Part shown: positions 32,421 to 41,189 of the stretch, piece by piece
Numbering within the stretch: the first letter of the stretch is position 1
Layout: every line of letters begins with the position of its first letter
Assembly (NCBI GenBank): GCA_017936125.1
Contig: JAGBGE010000008.1
Location: 1-42,245, forward strand
From: Clostridia bacterium
GTDB lineage: Bacteria > Bacillota_A > Clostridia > Oscillospirales > CAG-272
Direction: 5' to 3'
DNA: 42,245 nucleotides
Notes under the pieces: generated by a model
What the model was told of the DNA's origin: nothing
Database searches by the model: none
Seen by the model: only the letters and a program-made list of their open reading frames with translations
Made by a program: the position numbers and the translations under genes

Positions 32421-34790
32421 ATGAATAAATTTAATAAGGTGCTGAAGGTAACGGCGATAACTGTTTTTTCTCTCTCCGTCTTTCTTACCGTCTGCCTTGG
32501 CGCGCTTGCAATTTTTGTATATAGTGAGATAAATTTCGAGGCTGACGAGCGTCTATTCGAGGGCTCGCTTTCCTTTGAATCAACCACCTTTTACGCTTCA
32601 AGCAGCAGTGAAGAATACGCGCCCGTAGCGATCGAGCAATCGGGAAGTGTAAGAAAGAATTTCTATTCCGGCAATGAGATAAGTCCTTATCTTAAGAACG
32701 GATTTGTTGCGGTGGAGGACAAAATTTTTTATAGCCACAACGGCTTTGATATTAGGCGCAGCATTCTTGCCGCCTTGAATTATATATTCGGTAGAGATCG
32801 CGTTTTCGGCGCATCAACCATAACTCAGCAGGTGGTTAAAAATATAAGCGGTGATAATGATATGACGGTAAAGCGCAAGCTCTCTGAGATTATCAGAGCG
32901 ATTCATATCGAGCGCAATTTTACCAAAGACGAAATTCTTGAAGTTTATCTTAACGTGATACCCATGAGTGACAATATATTTGGCGTGGGTGCCGCATCAC
33001 GTGCCTATTTCGGTGTCGAGCCGAGCGAGCTTTCACCTGCGCAGGCTGCGACGCTGATCGGTATCACCAATGCACCGACCGCTTACAATCCCTACGCCAA
33101 CCCCGACGCCTGCCGCAAGAAGCGCGATATTGTCCTCGGGGTTATGCACACAGACGGAGTTATAACCGATAAAGAATACAGCGAGGCTCTTGGAACACCT
33201 CTCGCGGTCATACCTCGTGAGGAGCGTTCCGACCGCTTCGACTCCTGGTTTGTCGAGGTTGCGACGAGAGATATTTCGCGCGACCTTGCGAAAAAATACG
33301 AGCTATCCGAGTCAGCAGCCCGAATGATGCTGCTTGGCGGTGGTTATAAGGTCTATACCACTATGGATATATCGGTGCAAAACGCACTTGAAGAATATTT
33401 TGAGAATCTTTCGAATTTTCCCGAGGAAACAGCAATCGGTCTTAACTATGCTATGGTTGTCACCAACTCTAAAACGGGTGATCTGGCAGGCGTAATCGGC
33501 AGAGTCGGTAGGAAAGAAGGTAATTTGCTTCTGAATCACGCGGTTGTGCCGCATACACCGGGCTCGGTTATGAAGCCTCTCGCTCTCTACGCTCCGCTTA
33601 TCGACGAGGGAAAAATCAACTGGGCGACTGTCTTTGACGACATTCCCACCGAGTTTATAGGTAGCGGCGAGGATATTAGAGAATATCCTTACAATTCTCC
33701 GAAAATCTATGACGGTCTCACCCCGATTTCCGACGCGCTTCGCCTATCCAAGAATACGGTAGCCGTCAGGCTATGCGGAATTCGCACACCGAAAAGAATC
33801 TTCGAGTCGCTGAAGAATGACTACGGCTTTACCACGCTTATTGAGAATGAAAATAAAAACGGCAAGCGTCTGACCGATATCGCCACCGCGCCTATGGCGC
33901 TCGGACAGCTTGGCAGAGGCGTATCACTTCTCGAGCTGACCGAGGCGTATAGCGTATTTGCCGGTAACGGTGTGAAAAGGGAGATGCGTTCCTATCTTTA
34001 TCTCGACGATTATAAGGGCAGACGAGTTCTCGATAATGAGCAGGAACAAAAAGCGATTATTAAGGACACCACAGCGAGGATTATGAATCAGCTTCTTATG
34101 GGGGTCGTGAACGACGGTACGGCGAAGTCGATAACTCTTGACAATATCGTTGCAACCGCTGGCAAGACTGGAACCTCGGGTGGCAGCCGCGACAAAATGT
34201 TCGTCGGCTATACGCCTTATTATACGGCGAGCATCTGGTGCGGCTACGATTCAGGAGAGCGCGCAGTAACAGGGTTATCGAAAAGTCACCTTGAAATATG
34301 GGACAGCGTAATGAATAATATACACCGCACCCATCTCGCAAACGAGGATATGATAGACACCTTTTCCACAGCAGGACTCCTATATCTGCCGTACTGCAAG
34401 GACTCGGGCGGACTTTTCACCGATGTCTGCGTATATGACCCTCGCGGAAACAGGCGCGACTACGGTTATTTCACGCAGGATAATCAGCCGAGCGGTGAAT
34501 GCACACGTCACGTTCTGTGCCTATATGATACCGAGAGCAAGGCGCTTGCCAACAAGAATTGCCCGAAGGAAAATCTCCTTGCGGTAGCGCTCTTAAATAT
34601 AAAAGACAGAAGCTTCCCGAAGGAAATATACGTCACCGATGCGGAATATGTTTACCGTGACGTCAGCGGCTATGCCGAGCTGCCGAATGACGATTCGCTC
34701 CCATATTTCCAATATACGCTTCCACCCGACACCTACGTCGGAATCACGAATCGTAAAAAGCAGTTTAACTGTAGCTGTAATCTTCACTAA
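32421..34790 (+). CDS. Class A penicillin-binding protein (bifunctional transglycosylase/transpeptidase)
   Basis: 789 residues. A cytoplasmic stub and one membrane helix (KVTAITVFSLSVFLTVCLGA) precede the GT51 glycosyltransferase, with Glu99 in VEDKIFYSH and TITQQVVKN, RKLSEIIRAIHIER and EVYLNVIPMSDNIFGVGAAS. The transpeptidase has Ser382-x-x-Lys (SVMK in HTPGSVMKPLALYAP), SKNT as the SxN box and GKTGTSG as the KTG box. It builds and crosslinks glycan strands outside the membrane. The arrangement resembles PBP1a/PBP2a-like enzymes of Clostridia. The C-terminal 130 residues beyond the transpeptidase contain several Cys (CKDSGGLFTDVC, CTRHVLC, ending CSCNLH), which is uncommon for the family. 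Confidence 0.93.
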   Translation: MNKFNKVLKVTAITVFSLSVFLTVCLGALAIFVYSEINFEADERLFEGSLSFESTTFYASSSSEEYAPVAIEQSGSVRKNFYSGNEISPYLKNGFVAVEDKIFYSHNGFDIRRSILAALNYIFGRDRVFGASTITQQVVKNISGDNDMTVKRKLSEIIRAIHIERNFTKDEILEVYLNVIPMSDNIFGVGAASRAYFGVEPSELSPAQAATLIGITNAPTAYNPYANPDACRKKRDIVLGVMHTDGVITDKEYSEALGTPLAVIPREERSDRFDSWFVEVATRDISRDLAKKYELSESAARMMLLGGGYKVYTTMDISVQNALEEYFENLSNFPEETAIGLNYAMVVTNSKTGDLAGVIGRVGRKEGNLLLNHAVVPHTPGSVMKPLALYAPLIDEGKINWATVFDDIPTEFIGSGEDIREYPYNSPKIYDGLTPISDALRLSKNTVAVRLCGIRTPKRIFESLKNDYGFTTLIENENKNGKRLTDIATAPMALGQLGRGVSLLELTEAYSVFAGNGVKREMRSYLYLDDYKGRRVLDNEQEQKAIIKDTTARIMNQLLMGVVNDGTAKSITLDNIVATAGKTGTSGGSRDKMFVGYTPYYTASIWCGYDSGERAVTGLSKSHLEIWDSVMNNIHRTHLANEDMIDTFSTAGLLYLPYCKDSGGLFTDVCVYDPRGNRRDYGYFTQDNQPSGECTRHVLCLYDTESKALANKNCPKENLLAVALLNIKDRSFPKEIYVTDAEYVYRDVSGYAELPNDDSLPYFQYTLPPDTYVGITNRKKQFNCSCNLH

Positions 34791-34796
34791 AAGCAC

Positions 34797-34825
34797 TTTA
34801 CTTTTCACCGCGCTTATGCTAAAAT
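34797..34825 (+). promoter_or_regulatory. Promoter candidate for the YgjP-like gene
   Basis: TTTACT (34797–34802), a 17-base spacer and TAAAAT (34820–34825) with TG at 34817–34818. The predicted start (about 34832) falls on the ribosome binding site, so the mRNA leader would be very short. Confidence 0.45.
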
Positions 34826-34843
34826 ATAAGCGAGGTGATGTAT

Positions 34844-35353
34844 GTGAATTATGAGATAAAATATTCCGCAAGACGCACGATAGCCTTGTCAATCAAGGAC
34901 GGCGGACTTCTAGTAAAAGCACCGTTTGGCACAACGCGTGAGAAAATTGAGAGCGTCATTCTCTCGCACAGAAGCTGGGTAGAGAAGCACCTGAGAGCCG
35001 AAGCCGAGCGCAACGCCAGAATAGGTACTCTGACCGACGAGAGAATCAAGGAATTAAAGAAGCTCGCCAAGAAAATAATACCGTCTAAAGTTGAGTATTA
35101 TTCGAGAATTATGGGGTTAAAATACGGCAGAATAACAATAACGAGCGCTAAAACACGCTTTGGCTCTTGCTCGTCTAAAGGTAATCTCTCCTTCTCTTAT
35201 CGCTTGATGCTATATCCCGAAGCGGCTATCGACTATGTTGTTGTCCACGAGCTCGCCCACCTCATTGAGATGAATCACTCCGCGCGCTTCTACCGCATAG
35301 TGGCAGCGGTAATGCCGGATTACAAAGAAAGACAGAAGATGTTAAAAAAGTGA
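34844..35353 (+). CDS. YgjP-like zinc metalloprotease (DUF45/M48-like)
   Basis: 169 residues if translation begins at GTG 34844, which lies six bases after GAGGTG. The alternatives GTG 34835 and ATG 34838 overlap that site. The protein has the YgjP pattern: KAPFGTTREKIESVILSHRSWVEKHL, a linker, TRFGSCSSKGNLSFSYRL, and the zinc motif HELAHLIEMNHSARFYRIV. The two His and the Glu of HELAH plus the later His-containing MNHS segment form the metal site. The family resembles SprT and WLM-type proteases, with physiological substrates unknown. The stop codon lies in the terminator at 35344. Confidence 0.87.
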   Translation: MNYEIKYSARRTIALSIKDGGLLVKAPFGTTREKIESVILSHRSWVEKHLRAEAERNARIGTLTDERIKELKKLAKKIIPSKVEYYSRIMGLKYGRITITSAKTRFGSCSSKGNLSFSYRLMLYPEAAIDYVVVHELAHLIEMNHSARFYRIVAAVMPDYKERQKMLKK

Positions 35354-35379
35354 GAAGCAAAAACGCTTCTCACTTTTTT
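35344..35379. terminator. Bidirectional terminator between convergent genes
   Basis: A 9-bp GTGAGAAGC/GCTTCTCAC stem (35350–35358 with 35365–35373) is flanked by six A and six T, so it works on both strands. It ends the YgjP-like gene (plus) and the Nudix gene (minus) and overlaps the stop codons of both. Confidence 0.88.
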
Positions 35380-35839
35380 ATGCGAAATCAAGAACGTGGT
35401 TCTTCAGGCACTCGCCCTCATACTCCAGCTTGAGAGAGAAGAAGGGCGCGCCCGATTCGATAAGGTCGAGGAAGATGTGATCGCCTTCCCACAGTGGCAG
35501 CTTTCTTATATCCGTCTTAGGCAGCCAGACGAGCTCGCCCTCGTCGCAGTCGTAGTTGACCTCACCCTCGTAGCCGTTAGCTGTGAAAAGGTGCATATAC
35601 TCTGTGCCGAATTCATTAGATACGAACGTAACTATACCTCTGTACCTTAAATTCTTCGGTACAATTCCGCACTCCTCGCGTATCTCGCGCAGGGCGCAGT
35701 CGTACGGTGATTCTCCCGCCTCGAATTTACCTCCGACGCCTATCCACTTGTCGTGGTTCATATCGTTTTTCTTTTTTACGCGGTGTATCATAAGATACTT
35801 GCCGTCGTTTTCTATGTAGCAAAGGGTAGTGTTAATCAT
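35378..35839 (-). CDS. Nudix hydrolase, MutT/8-oxo-dGTPase-like
   Basis: 153 residues. The Nudix box is complete (GGKFEAGESPYDCALREIREECGI, described here by its ends and the GX5EX7REUXEEXGU pattern). The N-terminus, MINTTLCYIENDGKYLMIHR with WIGVGGKFEAG after it, is typical of the MutT-like pyrophosphatases that sanitise 8-oxo-dGTP or similar nucleotides. The true substrate cannot be read. It is a single gene with its own promoter and shared terminator. The ribosome binding site GAGG is eight bases upstream of ATG 35839 and lies in the 3' arm of a CTCATAT/ATATGAG palindrome (35849–35865). Confidence 0.88.
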   Translation of the reverse strand: MINTTLCYIENDGKYLMIHRVKKKNDMNHDKWIGVGGKFEAGESPYDCALREIREECGIVPKNLRYRGIVTFVSNEFGTEYMHLFTANGYEGEVNYDCDEGELVWLPKTDIRKLPLWEGDHIFLDLIESGAPFFSLKLEYEGECLKNHVLDFA

Positions 35840-35866
35840 ATAGGAAACCTCATATTATATATGAGT

Positions 35867-35895
35867 ATTTTATCATTTTTCACGGTAAAAATCAA
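35867..35895 (-). promoter_or_regulatory. Promoter of the Nudix gene
   Basis: On the minus strand TTGATT (35895–35890), a 17-base spacer and TAAAAT (35872–35867), preceded by TG as an extended -10. It is divergent from the MarR promoter at 35942. Confidence 0.65.
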
Positions 35896-35941
35896 GCATA
35901 AAAATAAAGTATGTACTTTTTGTTAAATTGTATAAAAATGC

Positions 35942-35969
35942 TTGACTTTATTTGTAAAATGTGTATAAT
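35942..35969 (+). promoter_or_regulatory. Promoter of the MarR–ABC exporter operon
   Basis: TTGACT (35942–35947), a 16-base spacer and TATAAT (35964–35969). The start should be near 35976, inside the palindrome that follows. Confidence 0.75.
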
Positions 35970-35988
35970 AGTTAAGTGGTTAATTATT
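35967..35988 (+). promoter_or_regulatory. Candidate MarR operator overlapping the -10 and start site
   Basis: AATAGTTAA (35967–35975) and TTAATTATT (35980–35988) form a palindrome with eight of nine pairs matching around GTGG. It covers the last -10 bases and the start site, the usual position for autorepression by a dimeric MarR protein. Confidence 0.6.
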
Positions 35989-36007
35989 ATCCTAAAAGGA
36001 GTAAAAA

Positions 36008-36460
36008 ATGTCTGATACAAAGCTATCTAAGGCTATTGAGATGATGATCAGGACCGATCATATGCACAAGGCTCTGATTGACTCCCGAGTGCGTGATATA
36101 GGCATTCATCGCACGCAGCATAGAATTCTTATGCGTCTTGCGAGATGCGAGAAGCTCCCATCGCAGAAGGAGCTTGCCGAGCATCTTGACGTCACGCCCG
36201 CTGCCGTAACCGGCGCGCTCAAGAAGATTGAGAAGGACGGCTACGTTGAGCGCACTCTCGGTCACGACAACAGATACAATGAGCTTCGCATTACCGATAA
36301 GGGCAGAGAGCTTGTAGAGCTTTCGAGAGAGCTTTTTGCAGAGGCGGATAAATCTATGTTCGAGGGCTTCTCGGATGACGAGCTTGACATCTACATATCC
36401 TCGCTTGAGAAGCTACAGGCTAATATCAGAAAACAACAGGAAAGGAAGGAAACGAAATGA
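36008..36460 (+). CDS. MarR-family transcriptional regulator
   Basis: 150 residues. A winged helix-turn-helix is clear: PSQKELAEHLDVTPAAVTGALKKIEKDGYVERTL, cited here by its ends, followed by the wing HDNRYNELRITDKGREL. Flanking helices give the dimer interface. MarR proteins usually repress their own operon until a small phenolic or drug-like ligand binds. Here the partners are two ABC exporter halves, with which it overlaps by four bases (ATGA), and a matching palindrome lies on the promoter. An efflux regulator is the natural reading. Confidence 0.92.
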   Translation: MSDTKLSKAIEMMIRTDHMHKALIDSRVRDIGIHRTQHRILMRLARCEKLPSQKELAEHLDVTPAAVTGALKKIEKDGYVERTLGHDNRYNELRITDKGRELVELSRELFAEADKSMFEGFSDDELDIYISSLEKLQANIRKQQERKETK

Positions 36461-38187
36461 AAAGATGGTTAAAGTACGTTAAGCCCTATCTTTCATCATT
36501 CATACTCGGCCCACTCGGAATGATAGTCGAGGTTATAGGCGAGATGTTTATGCCTATTCTTTTAGCCCAGCTTATCAATGAGGCGAACGACAAAACGCTG
36601 ACAGTTCCTAAATGTCTGGGTATCGCAGGCGCGCTTATCGTTATAGTTCTGCTTATGATGGCTGGTGGAGTTGCGGGCGCATATTTTGGCGCAAAGGCAT
36701 CGGTTAACTTCGCGGCGGATCTGCGACGCGATCTTTACGCGAAGGTTCAGCAGTATTCCTTCGCTAATATAGATAAATTCTCTGCGAGCTCGCTCGTTAC
36801 GAGAATGACCAACGACGTCACACAAATACAGAATTTCGTTAATATGCTTCTGCGCATGGCGCTGCGCTCGCCCGGTATGCTTATCGGCGGTATCATAATG
36901 GCAGTGATGCTCAAGCCCAGCCTTTCGGTTGTGCTTGCGGTGACTATTCCGCTTATGCTCGTTGTTATTTTCGTGCTTATCAGAATCGGTTTCCCACGCT
37001 TTGAGCGCCTGCAAAAGAAGGTTGATAAGCTCAATTCCACAGTTCGTGAGAATGTTACCAACGTCAGAGTTGTTAAGTCCTTCGTTCGTGAGGACTACGA
37101 GGTAGAGAAGTTCGAGCGTGACAACTCCGACCTCAAGAATTCGGGTATGCACGCAGTTAAGCTGATGATATTTATGGGCCCCATAATGAACGCCTTTATG
37201 TATATCACGGTTATTGCGGTTATCTGGCTTGGACACAGAATCGTACTTGGCGGCGATATGCTCGTCGGAGACCTTTCCGCCTTTATTACCTTTACAACGC
37301 AGATACTTTCGTCGCTTATGATGGTCACCTTCCTCTTTATGATGTCCTCAAGAGCGCTCGCGTCAGCTAAGCGTATTTGTGAGGTACTTGACGAGGAAAT
37401 TGATATAAACGATATAAATTCCTCGGCAGAACATAAAATCACTAACGGCGACATTGAATTCAAGAACGTTTCCTATCGATACTACAAGAGCAGTGAGGAA
37501 GCCGTGCTTGAGAATATAAATCTTAAAATTAAGGCAGGCTCAACCGTTGGCGTTATAGGCTCTACGGGCTGCGGTAAGACCACTCTTATTTCAATGATTC
37601 CTCGTCTTTACGACGTAGATTCGGGAGAGGTTACGATAGACGGAATCAACGTCAAGGACTACTCGCTTGTCAATCTCCGTGACGGTATTGGTATGGTTCT
37701 GCAAAAGAATCTTTTGTTCTCGGGTACGATAGCCGAGAATCTTCGCTGGGGCGATCTTGAAGCTACCGACGAGGAGATGATCCGTGCGGCAGAGCATTCT
37801 GCTGCTCATAAGTTCGTTTCCACCTTCGCCGATGGCTACGATACCGAGCTTGAGAAGGGAGGTATGAACCTCTCGGGTGGTCAGAAGCAGAGATTATGTA
37901 TTGCAAGAGCGCTTCTGAAGAAGCCTAGGATTCTTATTCTCGATGATTCCACCAGCGCGGTTGATACCGCAACCGAGGCGCAGATAAGAGCAGCGTTCGC
38001 AACCGACCTTCAGGGCTGCACCAAGATTATTATCGCGCAGCGTATCAGCTCGGTTAAGGATGCCGACGAGATTGTCGTTATGAACGATGGTCGCATCACA
38101 GGCATCGGCACTCACGAGGAGCTTCTCGAGAGCAATGCCGAATATAGCGAAATTTACTATTCACAGATGGATAAGAAGGAGGCGTAA
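36457..38187 (+). CDS. ABC exporter half-transporter, degenerate-site subunit
   Basis: 576 residues: six membrane helices (about 1–300), then a nucleotide-binding domain with Walker A GSTGCGKT (368–375), the Q-loop VLQKNLLFSGTI, the signature LSGGQKQRLCIARAL and Walker B ILILDDSTSAVD. The residue after the Walker B Asp is Asp rather than the catalytic Glu, so this subunit contributes a poor hydrolysis site. The partner subunit carries Glu there. This is the pattern of heterodimeric multidrug exporters (BmrCD, LmrCD, TM287/288 types). It is coupled to MarR by a 4-base overlap. Confidence 0.9.
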   Translation: MKRWLKYVKPYLSSFILGPLGMIVEVIGEMFMPILLAQLINEANDKTLTVPKCLGIAGALIVIVLLMMAGGVAGAYFGAKASVNFAADLRRDLYAKVQQYSFANIDKFSASSLVTRMTNDVTQIQNFVNMLLRMALRSPGMLIGGIIMAVMLKPSLSVVLAVTIPLMLVVIFVLIRIGFPRFERLQKKVDKLNSTVRENVTNVRVVKSFVREDYEVEKFERDNSDLKNSGMHAVKLMIFMGPIMNAFMYITVIAVIWLGHRIVLGGDMLVGDLSAFITFTTQILSSLMMVTFLFMMSSRALASAKRICEVLDEEIDINDINSSAEHKITNGDIEFKNVSYRYYKSSEEAVLENINLKIKAGSTVGVIGSTGCGKTTLISMIPRLYDVDSGEVTIDGINVKDYSLVNLRDGIGMVLQKNLLFSGTIAENLRWGDLEATDEEMIRAAEHSAAHKFVSTFADGYDTELEKGGMNLSGGQKQRLCIARALLKKPRILILDDSTSAVDTATEAQIRAAFATDLQGCTKIIIAQRISSVKDADEIVVMNDGRITGIGTHEELLESNAEYSEIYYSQMDKKEA

Positions 38188-38188
38188 T

Positions 38189-40147
38189 ATGGCTAGAACA
38201 CTTGAACAGTTAAAAAAGCAATATAACAGCGTCTCTCACGGTCAGTCGCTTCGCGGCGGTCCGGGTGGCAGAGGTCCGGGACCGAGAGCGAAGGGTAAGC
38301 CCAAGAATATGGGGGCAACCATTAAGCGTCTGCTTTCCTATGTAGGCAAGTACAAGATGCGTCTTGCTTTGGTATTCCTCTGTATGCTTCTCACAACCGT
38401 CAGTGCGCTTTGCGCGGGATACCTTACCGCACCGATAATCAACCGTATCACACTTGCGGTAAATCCTAATGCAGTCCTCGAGCCCAGCGCGCTTGAGCAG
38501 GCGGCAGATAAGGTTATCGAGGCATTCGCTTCCACACCTCTCATTTCTTCGCTTATGGTTAACACCGCCGCTGAGGTAACCGTTTACGTATTTGCGGCGC
38601 TCCTGATTCTCGGTACTGTATACGGCATATCCGCGCTTGGAAGCTACGTACAGGCGAGATTGATGCTTACAATATCGCAGAACTCTATCAAAACAATCAG
38701 AGATGATCTATTCAAGAGCCTTCAAAAGCTTCCCGTCAGATATTTTGATTCTCACCCCACCGGTGAGATAATGAGCCGTTTTACCAACGACGTTGATAAT
38801 ATTGACGTAATGCTTAATAACTCTCTTACTACGATAGTCAGCGGAGTTATTACTCTCGTCGGTACCTTTATCTTTATGCTTACCACGAATATTTGGCTCA
38901 CGCTTGTTACCGTTGTTTTTCTGCCGCTTCTTCTATTTGCTGCCGGTACTATTGCGAAAAATTCTTCGAAGTATTACAGCGCGCAGCAGGCAGCTCTCGG
39001 CGCTGTGAACGGTTACATTGAGGAAACCATAAGCGGTCAGAAGGTGGTCAAGGTGTTCAACCACGAGGATGAGTGCATCGACGAGATGAACCTGCTTAAT
39101 GAGGATTTGCGTGACAAGCAGGAGAAGGCGCAGTTCTGGGGCGGTGTAACAGGCCCGATAATGCACAATATCAGCCTTATCTGCTATGCCGTAACGCTCG
39201 GTGTTGGTGGTATACTCATAGTCACTACAGGCTTCACACCCGGTGCGCTTACCGTTTTTGCCACATATTCCAAGCAGTTCTCAATGCCCATCAACCAGCT
39301 TTCGATGCAGGTTTCCACTCTCTTTGCCGCCCTCGCAGGCGCAGAGCGTGTGTTTAAGGTTATGGACGAAGCGCCCGAGACACCCGACGTCGAGGACGCC
39401 ATTACCGATGAAATCAAGGGACACGTAATTATGGAGAACGTCAGCTTCGGCTACGATCCCGAAAAAATCGTTCTAAAGAATATATCCCTCTACGCTCGTC
39501 CGGGGCAGAAGATAGCCTTCGTAGGCTCGACAGGCGCGGGCAAAACCACGATAACCAACCTTCTGAATCGCTTTTACGATATAGAGGAGGGAACTATTAC
39601 CGTTGACGGCAAGCCGCTTAAGTCTTATAGCCGAGATTTCCTTCGCAAAAATATTGCTATGGTTCTCCAGGACACTCACCTCTTTACAGGTACGGTTATG
39701 GAGAATATCCGTTACGGCAGACTTGACGCTACTGATGACGAGGTAATCGCCGCAGCAAAAACTGCGAGCGCGCATAGCTTCATTATGCGTCTTGAGCACG
39801 GCTACGATACCGTTCTTGAGGGCGACGGAGCGAATCTCTCGCAGGGACAGCGCCAGCTTCTAAATATCGCGAGAGCCGCGCTTTCCAAAGCACCGATACT
39901 CGTCCTTGACGAAGCGACAAGCTCCGTCGACACCCGTACCGAGCGCCACATCGAGCACGGTATGGATAGACTTATGAAGGACCGCACTACCTTCGTCATT
40001 GCCCACCGTCTCTCGACCGTTCGCAACTCGAACGCCATTATGGTGCTTGAAAAGGGCGAAATCATCGAGCGCGGCGACCACGACGATCTCCTTGCTCAAA
40101 AGGGCAGATACTACGAGCTCTATACAGGCAAAAAGGAGCTTGACTAA
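38189..40147 (+). CDS. ABC exporter half-transporter, canonical-site subunit
   Basis: 652 residues from ATG 38189, one base after the upstream stop and behind AGAAGGA. A longer frame to 38087 overlaps the first subunit and is rejected. A basic Gly/Pro-rich extension of about 45 residues (GGPGGRGPGPRAKGKPK) precedes six membrane helices. The nucleotide domain has Walker A GSTGAGKT (446–453), Q-loop VLQDTHLFTGTV, signature LSQGQRQLLNIARAAL and Walker B ILVLDEATSSVD, with the catalytic Glu. The atypical LSQGQ signature faces the Asp-containing site of the other subunit, as in asymmetric exporters. The substrate is unknown. Confidence 0.9.
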   Translation: MARTLEQLKKQYNSVSHGQSLRGGPGGRGPGPRAKGKPKNMGATIKRLLSYVGKYKMRLALVFLCMLLTTVSALCAGYLTAPIINRITLAVNPNAVLEPSALEQAADKVIEAFASTPLISSLMVNTAAEVTVYVFAALLILGTVYGISALGSYVQARLMLTISQNSIKTIRDDLFKSLQKLPVRYFDSHPTGEIMSRFTNDVDNIDVMLNNSLTTIVSGVITLVGTFIFMLTTNIWLTLVTVVFLPLLLFAAGTIAKNSSKYYSAQQAALGAVNGYIEETISGQKVVKVFNHEDECIDEMNLLNEDLRDKQEKAQFWGGVTGPIMHNISLICYAVTLGVGGILIVTTGFTPGALTVFATYSKQFSMPINQLSMQVSTLFAALAGAERVFKVMDEAPETPDVEDAITDEIKGHVIMENVSFGYDPEKIVLKNISLYARPGQKIAFVGSTGAGKTTITNLLNRFYDIEEGTITVDGKPLKSYSRDFLRKNIAMVLQDTHLFTGTVMENIRYGRLDATDDEVIAAAKTASAHSFIMRLEHGYDTVLEGDGANLSQGQRQLLNIARAALSKAPILVLDEATSSVDTRTERHIEHGMDRLMKDRTTFVIAHRLSTVRNSNAIMVLEKGEIIERGDHDDLLAQKGRYYELYTGKKELD

Positions 40148-40165
40148 ACAAAAAGGGTGACTTTA

Positions 40166-40231
40166 ATGGTGCGCACTCTTAAGGACATTTTTAATAAAAT
40201 AACCAATATTGAAAAAAGCGAGCTGATTTAA
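40166..40231 (+). CDS. Possible 21-residue peptide ORF after the ABC exporter
   Basis: An ATG at 40166 preceded by AGGGTGA opens MVRTLKDIFNKITNIEKSEL followed by Ile and TAA. The peptide is amphipathic and basic at the N-terminus. Its stop lies in the loop of the hairpin at 40217–40242. It could be a real micropeptide, a remnant, or chance. Confidence 0.3.
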   Translation: MVRTLKDIFNKITNIEKSELI

Positions 40232-40242
40232 TTCAGCTCGCT
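40211..40242 (-). terminator. Terminator of the leader RNA 2 operon (minus strand)
   Basis: A perfect 10-bp stem (40217–40226 with 40233–40242) is followed on the minus strand by six T (40216–40211). On the plus strand the stem lacks a strong T run but may still slow the ABC operon transcript. A second hairpin, CCATACCG/CGGTATGG (40252–40259 with 40273–40280), lies just before it on the minus strand and has no T run. Confidence 0.72.
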
Positions 40243-40297
40243 AAGTTTATGCCATACCGATATTTCGGTCTACGGTATGGTAATTAAAGGTTGTTTG

Positions 40298-41167
40298 TTA
40301 GTCAACAAAGGATAGTGTTGCAGACTTAATATTAGTGTTTCGTACCATATAATAGAAAGTCTTGCTTTCCCCAGGCTCAAGCCACGTTGAATCAATAGCA
40401 TAAGTCCAATCTGTATCAACTATTGATCCGGAATAATTCTTAAACTGAGCCTTTACTTTCACATATCTATATCTTGTTGCAACATATTTAGAGCTCACGT
40501 TAGTAACAGTACAATAAACATATGTATAACTTCCGCTGGTTTTTATGCTATCAACTTTTAAGGAAAGCCCTATGCTTTTATCTATTCCTGAACTGTAATA
40601 GTCATTGTAACCACCATTATATGACCCATCACCATAAGAACTTCCACTATCTTGTTCACTCGCATAGTCAATAAAGCCCCAAACGGATAATCCAATACAA
40701 GAGACTATTAAAACAATCGAAAGAATAAAAGATTTTTTTGTTAACAGCTTTATTGATTTGAACTTCCGGTTAAGCAAAGATACGCAAGTCAATACAATAA
40801 GTCCAAGTAACATAAAAAACAAACTAATCGTTGTTAATGTCGCCGTGAAATAATCTCCACTATATAAATAGACTTTGCCCCATCCAATAAGGCTAACAAG
40901 AATAATTCCTACAAACAAAATCGTTCCAAACGCAGCTGAAATCAATCCGCCAAGGAATAACTTGTCTGCAATTTTTCTATATGTTTCTTTAAAGCGATTA
41001 GTAGGTTGCGGATTAATTATCTCGCTCTCGGCATCATTTTGACTATTGTCAATTTCTATGCTTTCGGTGCTTTCGTTTGAAGAGGTTTCTTCCGCTTTAT
41101 ATCCGCAATTAGAACAGAATTTGCTATTGTCGGATAACTGTGTGCCACAATTTTTACAAAAGCTCAT
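40298..41167 (-). CDS. Zinc-ribbon membrane protein with C-terminal FxLYD-like domain
   Basis: 289 residues. The N-terminus is a zinc ribbon, CKNCGTQLSDNSKFCSNCG (two CxxC pairs), followed by a Ser/Glu/Asn-rich linker, three membrane helices (LFLGGLISAAFGTILFVGII, ISLFFMLLGLIVLTCVSLL, FILSIVLIVSCIGLSVWGF), a Gly/Tyr-rich spacer, and a beta-rich C-terminal domain (VYCTVTNVSSKYV, VKVKAQF, WLEPGESKTFYYMV) like FxLYD domains. The zinc ribbon would be cytoplasmic and the FxLYD part external or the reverse. No enzymatic function is evident. It is the last gene of the leader RNA 2 operon. Confidence 0.82.
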   Translation of the reverse strand: MSFCKNCGTQLSDNSKFCSNCGYKAEETSSNESTESIEIDNSQNDAESEIINPQPTNRFKETYRKIADKLFLGGLISAAFGTILFVGIILVSLIGWGKVYLYSGDYFTATLTTISLFFMLLGLIVLTCVSLLNRKFKSIKLLTKKSFILSIVLIVSCIGLSVWGFIDYASEQDSGSSYGDGSYNGGYNDYYSSGIDKSIGLSLKVDSIKTSGSYTYVYCTVTNVSSKYVATRYRYVKVKAQFKNYSGSIVDTDWTYAIDSTWLEPGESKTFYYMVRNTNIKSATLSFVD

Positions 41168-41189
41168 AATAACTATCTCTTTCCTTTAG

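Noticed and set aside
38087..38188. N-terminal extension of the second ABC subunit
   Set aside because: It overlaps the first subunit's coding sequence, and ATG 38189 has a good site one base after the upstream stop.
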